Origin: Actinotalea sp. JY-7876
GTDB lineage: Bacteria > Actinomycetota > Actinomycetes > Actinomycetales > Cellulomonadaceae
DNA: 64,000 nucleotides
Assembly: GCF_014042015.1 (NCBI RefSeq)
Contig: NZ_CP059493.1
Span: 2,232,001-2,296,000, forward strand
Reading direction: 5' to 3'
Part shown: positions 53,687 to 63,026 of the stretch, in pieces
Layout of the letters: every line of letters starts with the position of its first letter
Numbering within the stretch: position 1 is the stretch's first letter
Position numbers and translations under genes: made by a program
The notes under the pieces: generated by a model
What the model saw: only the letters and a program-made list of their open reading frames with translations
Database searches by the model: none
What the model was told of the DNA's origin: nothing

Positions 53687-56600
53687 GTGGCAGCGCAGGT
53701 GACGACAGCGGGGCAGACGTCGACCGGGACGGACACCCCCGGCCGGGAGGCGGCCGGGGCGGGTGCGCGCAGCCACGACCGGCCCGGCCCCGCGCCCCTG
53801 ACCTGGCGCCGGCTCGCCGGACCGGCCTCCACCGCCTCCCTCGTGCTGGCGGTCGTGGCCGCCGTCGGGGAGACGCTGGCCTCCGTCGTGGCCGGACGGC
53901 TCGCCGAGTCCCCCACCTCGACGCTCGTCCTGGGGCTCGCGGTCCTGCTGCTCACCGCGACGGTCCTGGACACCTGGGGGCGCACCCTCTTCGCAGCCGT
54001 TGTCGGCCGCGCCGAGGGACGCCTGCGCGCCGACCTGCTGGGGGCCGCCCTCGGCCAGCCGCTGCCGGTGCTCGAGGAGCAGGCCGTGGGCGAGCTCATG
54101 GACCGGGTCGACGACGACCCCCGCCAGCTCGGGGTCACGCTGAGCCGCACCGGCTGGGCGATGGGCCGTTCGCTGCTGCGCTCGGTCCTCGCGTGGGTGG
54201 TCGCCGGGCTCACCTGGTGGCCGGCATGGGTCGCCTTCCCGCTCGTCGCGGCGCTCGTGGTGCTGGTGGCACGCCGGCTCACGCCCGAGCTCGCACGCCG
54301 CAAGCTCGCCGAGGAGGTCGCCTGGTCCGACCACTCGGCCCAGCTCGAGGAGGCCGTGACCGGACGCGACGACGTGCGCTCCTCGCTCGGCCAGGCGCAC
54401 GTCGTGCGGCAGTACGCCGAGCGCGCCAGCGCCGTGCTCTCACGGGTCACCGCCACCTGCCGGGCGTCGGTGGCCGTGACGATGCGCACCGGCCTGCTCC
54501 TGCACGCCCTGCTGGCAGGCCTCGCCGTCGCGGGCGTGGCGCTGGTCTCGGGCGGACGACTCGACGTCGCGGCCCTGGTGACCCTGTGGCTGCTGGTGAC
54601 CACGTTCGTGGGGCAGCTCAACCAGGTCAGCCACCACCTGCCCGAGCTGCAGGCCGGGCTCGGCGCGTTGCAGCGCGTGGGCTCGCTCCTCGAGGCCCCG
54701 GCGGAGCACGCCGAGGGGGCACCCGTCCCCGCCGGCCCGCTCGCGCTCGAGATCCGGGGGCTGACCTTCACCTACCCGGGCGGCTTCGCCCTGCAGGACG
54801 TGGACCTCACCGTGCCCGCGGGCACGACGTGCGCGCTCGTCGGGCGCACCGGGGCGGGCAAGTCCACGCTCGCCAAGCTGCTCTCACGCGCCGTCGAGCC
54901 GCCGCCCGGGACGGTGCTGGTCGGCGGGCAGGACGTCACGACGACCGACCTGGACGGCCTGCGCCGCGCGGTGGGCGTCGTCACCCAGCGCACCGAGATC
55001 CTCGCGGCGACCCTGACCGAGAACGTGACCCTGTTCGAGGACGTCCCGCGCGAGCGCGTGCTCGCTGCCCTCGCGGCGCTCGGGCTCGAGGACTGGGTGG
55101 CCTCCTTGCCCGACGGCGTCGACACGCGCCTGGGCACCGGGGGCACGACGCTCTCGGCCGGCGAGGAGCAGCTCGTGGCCTTCGCCCGGCTCCTGGTCCG
55201 TGACGTCGGCGTCGTGGTGCTCGACGAGGCGACCGCCCGCATGGACCCGCAGACCGAGCACCGCGTCACCCGCGCGTCCGAGCGGCTCCTGGCCGGACGC
55301 ACCGGCGTGGTCATCGCCCACCGGCTCTCGACGACGCGTCGGTGCGACGCCGTCGCCGTGCTCGACGGCGGCCGGGTGGTCCAGCACGGCCCGCGGGAGG
55401 TCGTGGCCGCCGAGCCCGGCCCGTTCCGGGACCTGCTCGCCTCGAGCGGGGAGACCGTCACCGTGACGACCAGCGCCCCGCTGCCCGCGCGGGGTGTGCG
55501 CCGCGACCCACGCCCCGTCCCCCAGGCGCCGACCCCACGGCTCGCGCGCACCGTCCTGCGCCTGGTCGCCGCCTACCCGCGATGGGGTGCGGCCGGTGCG
55601 GTCGCGTTCCTGGTGGGCTCGCTGGTGGGCGCCTACGGCGTGGTCACCGGGTGGCTGTGGGGCCGCCTGGTCGAGGGCCTCACCCAGGGGGGAACGCCGT
55701 GGGCGGAGGCTGCCGGGCTCAGCGCGAGCCTGCTGCTGGCGCCGCTCGTGGTGGCGTTCGCGTTCCGGGTCTACCCGTTGTGGTGGTCGGCGGTGACGCT
55801 GCGGATGCGGCTCGCGGTGCTTGTCGGCCAGACCAGCCAGGAGCGCCTCGCCCGGACCCCGCCCGGGGAGGTCACCGCCCGCGCTCTCGACAGCGAACGG
55901 CTCGTGCTCTACGCCGACCGCTGGGTGGACGTGGTCAACGGCACCCTGCTCGTGGTGGCCACGTGCGTGGCCGGGCGCAGCCTCCTCGCGGGCGCCGTGC
56001 TCGCGGCGGTGCTCGCGGTCTCGGCGCTGGTGTCCGCGCTGGGCGCACCCGTCGCGGGACGCTCGGCACGGGTCGCCGGTGACGAGCGCGCCCGGTTCGG
56101 GCGGACCCTGGTCTCGGCGCTCGACGGGGCCCGCGCCGTCAAGCTCGCGGCCGCGACACCGGCGGTCCGGGCCTACCTGGAGCGGGTCGACGCACGCCGG
56201 GTCACCGCGTCGGTCCGGGAGCTGCGGGTCCGCTCGCTGCTCGAGGGCGTGCCCGCCGTCCTCGTCCAGCTCGGGATCGTCGCCGCATGGGCCGCGTACC
56301 TGACCGGGGTGTGGGACCTGGCGACCGCGCTGCTCGTGAGCACGACGGTCACCGGTTCGGGCTGGTTCGGCACCGTCGCGGGGGCGGCGGTCACCGAGGC
56401 GCCCGTGGCACGGCGCTGGCTCCAGGCCACCGGCGCCCTCGCCGGCCGCTCCGACCTCGTCGCGGTGCCGCCCGGGGTCGACCTGGTCCACGGGGCCGCA
56501 CCCGCGCCGCTGCCCGCGCCGCGGGTCCCGCTGCGCCGGCTCACCCTGGCCGGTCTGGACGCCGTGCACGACGACGGCACCGTCGGTGTGTCAGGGGTCG

Positions 56601-57211
56601 ACCTCACGATCGAGGCGGGTGAGCTGGTGCTCGTCACGGGCCGGGTCGGCGCCGGCAAGTCGAGCCTGCTCGCGGCGCTCGCGGGCCTCGTGGACCACGA
56701 GGGCAGCATCCGCTGGAACGACGCCGAGGTGGACGACCCGCAGCTGTTCCTGCGCCCGGGCCAGGTCGCCTACGTCGGCCAGGTGCCGCGCGTGCTCTCG
56801 GGCACGTTCGCGGACAACATCAGCCTGGACCACGCCCGTGGGGTGGAGGCCTCGGTCGACGACGCCCGGCTGCGCCGCGACGTCGAGGACGCGGGGGGCC
56901 ACGGCGCGCTCGTGGGCCACCGGGGCGTACGCCTCTCCGGCGGGCAGGTGCAGCGCCTCGCCCTGGCGCGGGCGCTGGCCACCGAGGCAGAGCTGCTCGT
57001 CGCCGACGACGTCTCCTCCGCGCTGGACGCCCGCACCGAGCTCGAGGTCTGGGACGCGCTGCACCGCCGAGGCGTCACGGTCGTGGGTGCGAGCTCGAAG
57101 CGCTCGGCGCTCGAGCGCGCGGACCGGGTCGTCGTGCTCGACGAGGGCCGCGTGGCCGCGACCGGCCGCTGGGAGGACCTGGCCGAGGAGTGGGGCCACC
57201 TGGCGGGGTGA
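53687..57211 (+). CDS. Fused heterodimer-type ABC exporter (TMD-NBD-TMD-NBD)
   Basis: One polypeptide of about 1,174 residues. The GTG chosen has GGAG 7 nt upstream; another GTG lies two codons earlier. Two ABC-exporter halves: TMD1 to ~340, NBD1 with Walker A GRTGAGKST (~385), signature LSAGEEQ (~489) and Walker B VVVLDEATARMD; TMD2 ~620-900, NBD2 with GRVGAGKSS (~985), LSGGQVQR (~1083) and LLVADDVSSALD. The first ATP site (NBD1 Walker A/B with NBD2 LSGGQ) looks canonical. The second pairs NBD2 Walker B with Asp for the catalytic Glu and a degenerate LSAGE. No regulator or substrate gene is adjacent; substrate unknown. Confidence 0.9.
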   Translation: MAAQVTTAGQTSTGTDTPGREAAGAGARSHDRPGPAPLTWRRLAGPASTASLVLAVVAAVGETLASVVAGRLAESPTSTLVLGLAVLLLTATVLDTWGRTLFAAVVGRAEGRLRADLLGAALGQPLPVLEEQAVGELMDRVDDDPRQLGVTLSRTGWAMGRSLLRSVLAWVVAGLTWWPAWVAFPLVAALVVLVARRLTPELARRKLAEEVAWSDHSAQLEEAVTGRDDVRSSLGQAHVVRQYAERASAVLSRVTATCRASVAVTMRTGLLLHALLAGLAVAGVALVSGGRLDVAALVTLWLLVTTFVGQLNQVSHHLPELQAGLGALQRVGSLLEAPAEHAEGAPVPAGPLALEIRGLTFTYPGGFALQDVDLTVPAGTTCALVGRTGAGKSTLAKLLSRAVEPPPGTVLVGGQDVTTTDLDGLRRAVGVVTQRTEILAATLTENVTLFEDVPRERVLAALAALGLEDWVASLPDGVDTRLGTGGTTLSAGEEQLVAFARLLVRDVGVVVLDEATARMDPQTEHRVTRASERLLAGRTGVVIAHRLSTTRRCDAVAVLDGGRVVQHGPREVVAAEPGPFRDLLASSGETVTVTTSAPLPARGVRRDPRPVPQAPTPRLARTVLRLVAAYPRWGAAGAVAFLVGSLVGAYGVVTGWLWGRLVEGLTQGGTPWAEAAGLSASLLLAPLVVAFAFRVYPLWWSAVTLRMRLAVLVGQTSQERLARTPPGEVTARALDSERLVLYADRWVDVVNGTLLVVATCVAGRSLLAGAVLAAVLAVSALVSALGAPVAGRSARVAGDERARFGRTLVSALDGARAVKLAAATPAVRAYLERVDARRVTASVRELRVRSLLEGVPAVLVQLGIVAAWAAYLTGVWDLATALLVSTTVTGSGWFGTVAGAAVTEAPVARRWLQATGALAGRSDLVAVPPGVDLVHGAAPAPLPAPRVPLRRLTLAGLDAVHDDGTVGVSGVDLTIEAGELVLVTGRVGAGKSSLLAALAGLVDHEGSIRWNDAEVDDPQLFLRPGQVAYVGQVPRVLSGTFADNISLDHARGVEASVDDARLRRDVEDAGGHGALVGHRGVRLSGGQVQRLALARALATEAELLVADDVSSALDARTELEVWDALHRRGVTVVGASSKRSALERADRVVVLDEGRVAATGRWEDLAEEWGHLAG

Positions 57212-57213
57212 CA

Positions 57214-57237
57214 CGGGCCCGGCAGGTGCCGGGCCCG
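57214..57237. terminator. Terminator hairpin between the ABC transporter and lplA
   Basis: Perfect 11-bp inverted repeat CGGGCCCGGCA/TGCCGGGCCCG separated by 2 nt, beginning 3 bp after the ABC gene stop and ending 5 bp before the convergent lplA stop. May serve both strands. Confidence 0.65.
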
Positions 57238-57241
57238 GGGC

Positions 57242-58291
57242 TCACGGCACGCGCGCCGTCCACTCCTGCGTCGAGAACTTGGTGCGGGCCAGCTCCTCGG
57301 CCCGGGCCCGCTCGGCCGGCGTCACGGCGCCGTCGACCGTCGCGTAGCGGCTGCGGAAGTGCTCCTTGAACGCCTCGATGACGTCGGCGCGGGCCATGCC
57401 GGTCTGCGAGCGCAGCGGGTCCACGCGCTTGTTGGCGCTCTTGGTGCCCTTGTCCGACATCTTCTCCCGGCCGATGCGGAGCACCTCGGTCATCTTCGAG
57501 GCGTCGATGTCGTAGGCCATCGTCACGTGGTGCAGCACGGCGCCGTTGGCCATGCGCTTCTGCGCCGCGCCCGCGATCTTGCCCGCGGGCGACGCGATGT
57601 CGTTGAGCGGCACGTAGGTGGCGTCGATGCCGAGGTCGTGCAGGGCGCCCAGCACCCAGTCGTCCAGGAACGCGTAGGAGCGCTCGAAGCTCAGCCCTTC
57701 GACGAGCGAGCCGGGGACGGTGAGGGAGTAGGTGATCGTGTTGCCCGGCTCGATGAACATCGCGCCGCCGCCCGAGATCCGACGCACGACGGTGATGCCA
57801 TGGCGCTCGGCCCCCTCGGGGTCGACCTCGTTGCGCAGCGACTGGAACGAGCCGATGACGACCGCGGGCGCTCCCCACTCCCAGATCCGCAGGGTCGGCC
57901 GACGTCGACCCTCGCCCACCTCCTCGGCGAGGACCTGGTCGAGCGCCATGTGCATCGCGGGCTGCTCGGGGCCCTCGTGGACGACCTCGAACTCGTGGTC
58001 CTCCCAGCGTGACGCGTGCCCCAGCGCACGGCGCACGGCGACGGCCACGGCGTCCGCGCTGAAGCCGACCATCGTGACGTCGTCGCCCAGGACGCTCTCG
58101 ACCACGTGCGTGAGCTGCGCGACCGAGGCCGTCTCGGGCATCCCGAGCAGCGCGCCGTCGATCGACTCGAGCGCCGAGTCCGGCTCGAGGAAGAAGTCCC
58201 CGCTCACCGCCGCCCGGCTGATCCGGCCGTCGTCGACCTCGACGTCGACGGCCACGAGCTTCCCACCGGGCACCTTGTACTCTCCGCGCAT
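57242..58291 (-). CDS. Lipoate-protein ligase with accessory domain at the N-terminus
   Basis: 349 residues from ATG (MRGEYKVPGGKLVAVDVEVDD) with AAGGTGAT upstream. Residues 1-~90 match the accessory LplA domain (VPGGKLVAVDVEV, ISGDFFLEPDSALESIDGALLG), which lies at the C-terminus in E. coli LplA. The BPL/LplA catalytic domain follows: VVIGSFQSLRNEVD, VVRRISGGGAMFIEPGNT, and SPAGKIAGAAQKRM, the Lys region that contacts lipoyl-AMP. Attaches lipoate to dehydrogenase E2 or GcvH. Divergent from the hydroquinone-reductase gene. Confidence 0.88.
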   Translation of the reverse strand: MRGEYKVPGGKLVAVDVEVDDGRISRAAVSGDFFLEPDSALESIDGALLGMPETASVAQLTHVVESVLGDDVTMVGFSADAVAVAVRRALGHASRWEDHEFEVVHEGPEQPAMHMALDQVLAEEVGEGRRRPTLRIWEWGAPAVVIGSFQSLRNEVDPEGAERHGITVVRRISGGGAMFIEPGNTITYSLTVPGSLVEGLSFERSYAFLDDWVLGALHDLGIDATYVPLNDIASPAGKIAGAAQKRMANGAVLHHVTMAYDIDASKMTEVLRIGREKMSDKGTKSANKRVDPLRSQTGMARADVIEAFKEHFRSRYATVDGAVTPAERARAEELARTKFSTQEWTARVP

Positions 58292-58357
58292 CCGATCACC
58301 TTAGGTCGCGTCCGCGGCGCGTCACGCGCCTGCCGGGCCTCGTTCGCCAGGGGCGGA

Positions 58358-58382
58358 TAGGATCGTTGAAGCCTTAACGATC
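58358..58382 (+). promoter_or_regulatory. Inverted repeat and -10 at the hydroquinone-reductase promoter
   Basis: GATCGTT (58361-58367) and AACGATC (58376-58382) form a perfect 7-bp inverted repeat with an 8-bp spacer. It begins inside a -10-like TAGGAT (58358-58363) and ends 17 bp before the GTG at 58400. Position over the promoter and expected start suggests a repressor operator. No -35 is evident. The regulator is not in the window. Confidence 0.5.
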
Positions 58383-58399
58383 TGGCGGACGGAGCACCC

Positions 58400-59443
<1,044 letters not shown>

Positions 59444-59460
59444 GCGCGACGGCGAGCGGG

Positions 59461-61002
59461 TCAGCCACCGACCAGGCGCAGGCCGCCCCGCTCGTTCGCG
59501 CCGTCGACCTCCATCAGGACGCGGTCCCCCACGATCGTCGGGCTCCACGGGTAGGCCTCCTGCCGCACGCCGGCGAGCAGCGCGCCGGTCCGGGCGTCCA
59601 GCACGTCCACGACGACCCGCGAGCGGTCCTCGCGCGCGAACCACTCGTGGAGCAGCAGCGGCTGCGGGTAGCGGGACAGCACGACGACGTCCGCCGAGGC
59701 CTGGAGCGAGCGCAGGTCCTGCGACCGGATGCCCACGCGCCACCGCTCCTCGCCCTCGGGCGTCCGGCCGATCACGGCGCCGGCCGTGACCTCGAGGACC
59801 ACGCCGTCCGCGAGGACGTTCACCGGGAGGTCGTCGGGGCCGAAGTCGCCGTACGGGAACGTCCCGCTGGTGAACGCGTACGCCTCCGTGCGGACGGCCC
59901 CGTCCTCGAGGTCGACGACGAGCCTGCCCGCGCCGTCGTCCCAGGACTCGAACCAGAACGTGCTCCCCACGAGCGTGCCGGCCGGGAAGGTGAGGTGCTC
60001 GGACGGGCGCCAGAGCTCGCAGTCGAACGGCGTCGTCCAGGCCGTGGCCCCGTCCCGTACGAGCTCGACGGAGCAGTCCCCCTCGGTGGTGACCAGCAGG
60101 GCGGCGTCGCCGACGAGCACGACCTCGCGTCCTGGCGCCAGCTCCCCGAGCGTGCGGCCGGTGGCCCCGTCGAGCAGCGCCACGCCCCCTGCCTCCGTGC
60201 CCGTCGCGACGATGGACGTGGGCGGCAGGCCGGGCGCGGACGAGGCCAGGTCGTCGAACGACGCCACCCACCGGGCGCCCCCGGCGGGAGCGCTCGTCTC
60301 CCACGCGGTCCGCCCGTCGGCGACCCGGAGGCCCGTCCAGCTGCACATGCCCTCCGCGAGGCTCACGTGATCGCACGACTCCACGACCAGGACGCCGTCC
60401 GCGACGGCGACGGGCCGGAACCGGTTTTTCGTCCACGGGACCGACCACACCTCCGCACCCTGCGCGTCCCGCGCACGGAGCTCCTCGCCGGTGCGGACCA
60501 GGACCCGGTCCTCCCCCACGGTCCAGACCAGGCGCCGGTCGGGCTCGTCCGCGACCCAGACGGCGTCGCCGTCGCCGCCGAGCCCGACGAGCTGCGACGA
60601 CTGGGCGAGCACGGCGACGTCCCCCAGGTGGCCGACGTACTCGGCGTACGACTCCACCCCGCTCACCTCGACCCCCGCCCCGGCGTAGGCCAGGCGGATC
60701 CCGAGCCACGGTCCCGCGATGCCCCCGGCCACGACGGCCGCCGCCGCGAGGAGCCCGACGCGCGCGCGGTCCTTCGAGCCGACGACGACCGCCAGGGCCA
60801 GGGCGGTGACGACGAGGCCGCCGAGGTAGAGCCCTGTCACCCCCAGGCGCCACCCGACGACGCCCGCGACCACGCCGGCGAGCAGGGCGACCCAGGGACC
60901 GCGGTCGTCGCGCACGGAGCGCCAGGCCCGGGTGGCCGGCGAGGGACGCGGCGCGTCGTCCGCGCCCCGTGCCAGGACGCGCCCGTCGTCCGTCGTCGTC
61001 AC
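59461..61002 (-). CDS. Membrane protein with PQQ-like beta-propeller domain
   Basis: 513 residues from GTG (VTTTDDGRVLARGADDAP) with GAGGAG upstream. Three hydrophobic segments near residues 36-53, 55-73 and 80-96 precede an extracytoplasmic part of about 400 residues. That part has repeated blade-like W-x-x-x motifs: DEPDRRLVWTVGEDRVLVRT, GAEVWSVPWTKNRFRPVAVADG, DGRTAWETSAP, GEERWRVGIRS. No tryptophan-docking or signal peptide cleavage site is obvious. Function unknown; likely scaffold or sensor. Confidence 0.72.
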   Translation of the reverse strand: MTTTDDGRVLARGADDAPRPSPATRAWRSVRDDRGPWVALLAGVVAGVVGWRLGVTGLYLGGLVVTALALAVVVGSKDRARVGLLAAAAVVAGGIAGPWLGIRLAYAGAGVEVSGVESYAEYVGHLGDVAVLAQSSQLVGLGGDGDAVWVADEPDRRLVWTVGEDRVLVRTGEELRARDAQGAEVWSVPWTKNRFRPVAVADGVLVVESCDHVSLAEGMCSWTGLRVADGRTAWETSAPAGGARWVASFDDLASSAPGLPPTSIVATGTEAGGVALLDGATGRTLGELAPGREVVLVGDAALLVTTEGDCSVELVRDGATAWTTPFDCELWRPSEHLTFPAGTLVGSTFWFESWDDGAGRLVVDLEDGAVRTEAYAFTSGTFPYGDFGPDDLPVNVLADGVVLEVTAGAVIGRTPEGEERWRVGIRSQDLRSLQASADVVVLSRYPQPLLLHEWFAREDRSRVVVDVLDARTGALLAGVRQEAYPWSPTIVGDRVLMEVDGANERGGLRLVGG

Positions 61003-61100
61003 TGTCGCTCCTCGGGTCGGGGCCGGCCGGCGCCGCCCGACCCTAGTGGAGCGCCGAGCGGCGCGCACGCCATGCAGGGGGCGCCGCGGCGCCCCGCGCG

Positions 61101-62696
61101 TCAGCCGCGGTTCTCGACCCCCGCCTGGAGCAGGCCGTAGACGACGGAGTCGACGAGCGCCTCCCACGAGGCCTCGACGAGGTTCGGGCCGACGCCGACC
61201 GTGCGCCAGGTGGTCTCCGCGCCCGAGTCCATGGTCTCGACGAGCACGCGCGTGACCGCGTCGGTGCCGTGCTGGGTGTCCATGATGCGCACCTTGAAGT
61301 CGATCAGCTCGAAGCGGCCGATCTCGGGGTAGGTCCCGGTGAGCGCCTTGCGCAGCGCCTGGTCGAGCGCGTTGACGGGGCCGTTGCCCTCGCCGGTCGC
61401 GATCACCCGCTCGGGGCCGACGTGCAGCTTCACGGTGGCCTCGGCGTTCGCCTCCGACGGGTTGCCGGGCACGGTCTCGACGATGACGCGCCAGCTCTCG
61501 GTGTCGAAGAAGCGCGCGCGCGCACCGTCGATCTCCTCGCGCAGGAGCAGCTCGAAGGACGCGTCGGCCGCGTCGTACGTGTAGCCCTGCGCCTCGGCGT
61601 CCTTGACCCGGTTGGTCACGCGCGAGAGGACCTCACCCTGACCCGCGAGGTCGAAGCCGAGCTCGCGGCCCTTGAGCTCGATCGAGGCGCGTCCCGCCAT
61701 GTCGGAGATGAGCATGCGCATGTCGTTGCCGATCAGCGTCGGCTCGATGTGCTGGTAGAGGTCCGGGTCGACCTTGATGGCGCTCGCGTGCAGGCCGGCC
61801 TTGTGCGCGAAGGCACTCGCGCCGACGTACGGCTGGCGCGCGAAGGGCGCGATGTTGGTGATCTCGCTGATGGCGTGGGCGATGCGCGTGAGGTCGCGCA
61901 GCCCGGCGTCGGCGAGGACGGGCCGGCCGGCCTTGAGCTCGAGGTTCGCGACGACGGTGAGCAGGTCCGCGTTGCCCGTGCGCTCGCCGTAGCCGTTGAC
62001 CGTGCCCTGGACGTGCACGGCGCCGGCCCGGACCGCGGCGAGGGTGTTCGCGACCGCGCACCCCGAGTCGTTGTGCGCGTGCATCCCGAGGCGGCCGTCG
62101 ACCTCGGCGCGGACCGCCGTGACGATCTCGTGGACGCCGTCGGGCAGCATGCCGCCGTTCGTGTCGCACAGGCACACGCACTCGGCGCCCCCCTCGAAGC
62201 CCGCCCGCACCGCGGCGAGCGCGTAGCCGGCGTCGTACCGGTAGCCGTCGAAGAAGTGCTCGGCGTCGACCACGACCCGGCGTCCCTCGCCCACGAGGAA
62301 CGCGACCGTGTCCCCGATCATCGCGAGGTTCTCCTCCGGCGTCGTGCGCAGCGCCCGCTCGACGTGACGGACGTCGTGCTTGGCCACGAGCGTCACGACG
62401 GGCGCCTGCGAGTCGAGCAGCGCGCGCACCTGGGGGTCGTCGGCCGCCCGCGTGCCCGCCTTGCGGGTCGAGCCGAAGGCCGCCAGGACGGCGTTCTTGA
62501 GCTCGAGCTCCGTGGTCGCGCGCCGGAAGAACTCGGTGTCCTTGGGGATGGCCCCCGGCCAGCCGCCCTCGATGTAGCCCACGCCGAGCTCGTCGAGCAG
62601 CGGCGCGATGGCCAGCTTGTCGGCGACGGAGAGGTTCATCCCCTCCTGCTGCGCACCGTCGCGCAGGGTCGTGTCGTAGACGTCGAAGTTCTCCAC
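61101..62696 (-). CDS. cimA: Citramalate synthase
   Basis: Condenses pyruvate and acetyl-CoA to (R)-citramalate, a threonine-independent route to 2-oxobutyrate and isoleucine. 531 residues from GTG (VENFDVYDTTLRDGAQQEGM). TIM-barrel HMGL-like domain with DTTLRDGAQQ, HAHNDSGCAVANTLAAVRAGA (metal His) and GTVNGYGERTGNADLL, and a C-terminal LeuA dimer regulatory domain. The extended family length and GGWPGAIPKDTEFF fit CimA more than LeuA. A leader ORF and terminator lie upstream. LeuCD in the window could process the product. Confidence 0.92.
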   Translation of the reverse strand: MENFDVYDTTLRDGAQQEGMNLSVADKLAIAPLLDELGVGYIEGGWPGAIPKDTEFFRRATTELELKNAVLAAFGSTRKAGTRAADDPQVRALLDSQAPVVTLVAKHDVRHVERALRTTPEENLAMIGDTVAFLVGEGRRVVVDAEHFFDGYRYDAGYALAAVRAGFEGGAECVCLCDTNGGMLPDGVHEIVTAVRAEVDGRLGMHAHNDSGCAVANTLAAVRAGAVHVQGTVNGYGERTGNADLLTVVANLELKAGRPVLADAGLRDLTRIAHAISEITNIAPFARQPYVGASAFAHKAGLHASAIKVDPDLYQHIEPTLIGNDMRMLISDMAGRASIELKGRELGFDLAGQGEVLSRVTNRVKDAEAQGYTYDAADASFELLLREEIDGARARFFDTESWRVIVETVPGNPSEANAEATVKLHVGPERVIATGEGNGPVNALDQALRKALTGTYPEIGRFELIDFKVRIMDTQHGTDAVTRVLVETMDSGAETTWRTVGVGPNLVEASWEALVDSVVYGLLQAGVENRG

Positions 62697-62837
62697 GGTG
62701 GCTCTTCTCGTCGAGCGGTGCTGCGGGCGCAACGGGTGCTGGTGGGCGGCGTGACCGGCGGGCCGCCCTCCCGGCCGTGGATGGTGCCGGGGCTGGGGCG
62801 GTTCGCGGGGCCGGGCGGTGGGTGGTGCCCGGACCAA

Positions 62838-62867
62838 CAAAAAGACCCCCCGGGATACGGGAGGTCT
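62838..62867 (-). terminator. Intrinsic terminator/attenuator upstream of cimA
   Basis: On the minus strand a 10-bp stem (AGACCTCCCG with CGGGGGGTCT; one U-G pair) encloses TATCC and is followed by a run of five U in UCUUUUUG, a classic rho-independent structure rare in this GC-rich window. It lies 27 nt downstream of a small Leu/Ile-rich ORF and 141 bp upstream of cimA. Confidence 0.75.
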
Positions 62868-62894
62868 GCGCGTTCGGCGGGTGGCCGAACGCGC
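62868..62894 (-). promoter_or_regulatory. Pause-type hairpin between leader ORF and attenuator
   Basis: Perfect 11-bp stem GCGCGTTCGGC/GCCGAACGCGC with a 5-nt loop. Its outer edge touches the leader stop codon and its inner edge abuts the terminator stem. A ribosome finishing the leader would cover it. An alternative antiterminator fold is not obvious by eye. Confidence 0.55.
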
Positions 62895-62923
62895 TACGCA
62901 ATGATGAGGGTGAGGCTGGTCAC
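62894..62923 (-). CDS. Leader peptide MTSLTLIIA of the cimA attenuator
   Basis: Nine-codon ORF from GTG to TAG. The residues Leu-Thr-Leu-Ile-Ile would sense leucine, isoleucine and threonine supply, resembling ilv/leu leader peptides. It sits 27 nt before an intrinsic terminator and upstream of cimA. There is no strong ribosome site, so it may be leaderless or poorly initiated. No homologue search was possible. Too short to prove from sequence alone. Confidence 0.6.
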   Translation of the reverse strand: MTSLTLIIA

Positions 62924-62940
62924 GCGCCGATGATGCCATA

Positions 62941-62956
62941 CCTACGGCACCGTAGG
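62941..62956. promoter_or_regulatory. Palindrome CCTACGG-N2-CCGTAGG upstream of the cimA leader
   Basis: Perfect 7-bp inverted repeat with 2-bp spacer, 17 bp upstream of the leader ORF start. It covers or touches a -10-like TAGGTA on the minus strand. Could be an operator or a start-site hairpin. Confidence 0.4.
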
Positions 62957-62987
62957 AAGCGCGTGCCCACGCCGCGGCGCACGACGC

Positions 62988-63010
62988 GCGCGGCCGGGTC
63001 CTGGCCGCGC
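62988..63010 (-). terminator. Possible terminator of ilvE
   Basis: 8-bp inverted repeat GCGCGGCC/GGCCGCGC with 7-nt loop, 16 bp after the ilvE stop on the minus strand. It would separate ilvE from the cimA leader, so the two may have separate promoters. Confidence 0.45.
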
Positions 63011-63026
63011 ACGCCGTCGCCGGCGC

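Noticed and set aside
62838-62867. The U-tract hairpin as the plain terminator of ilvE
   Set aside because: It is 160 bp after the ilvE stop with another hairpin (62988-63010) and a leader ORF in between, so attenuation fits better, though plain termination is not excluded.
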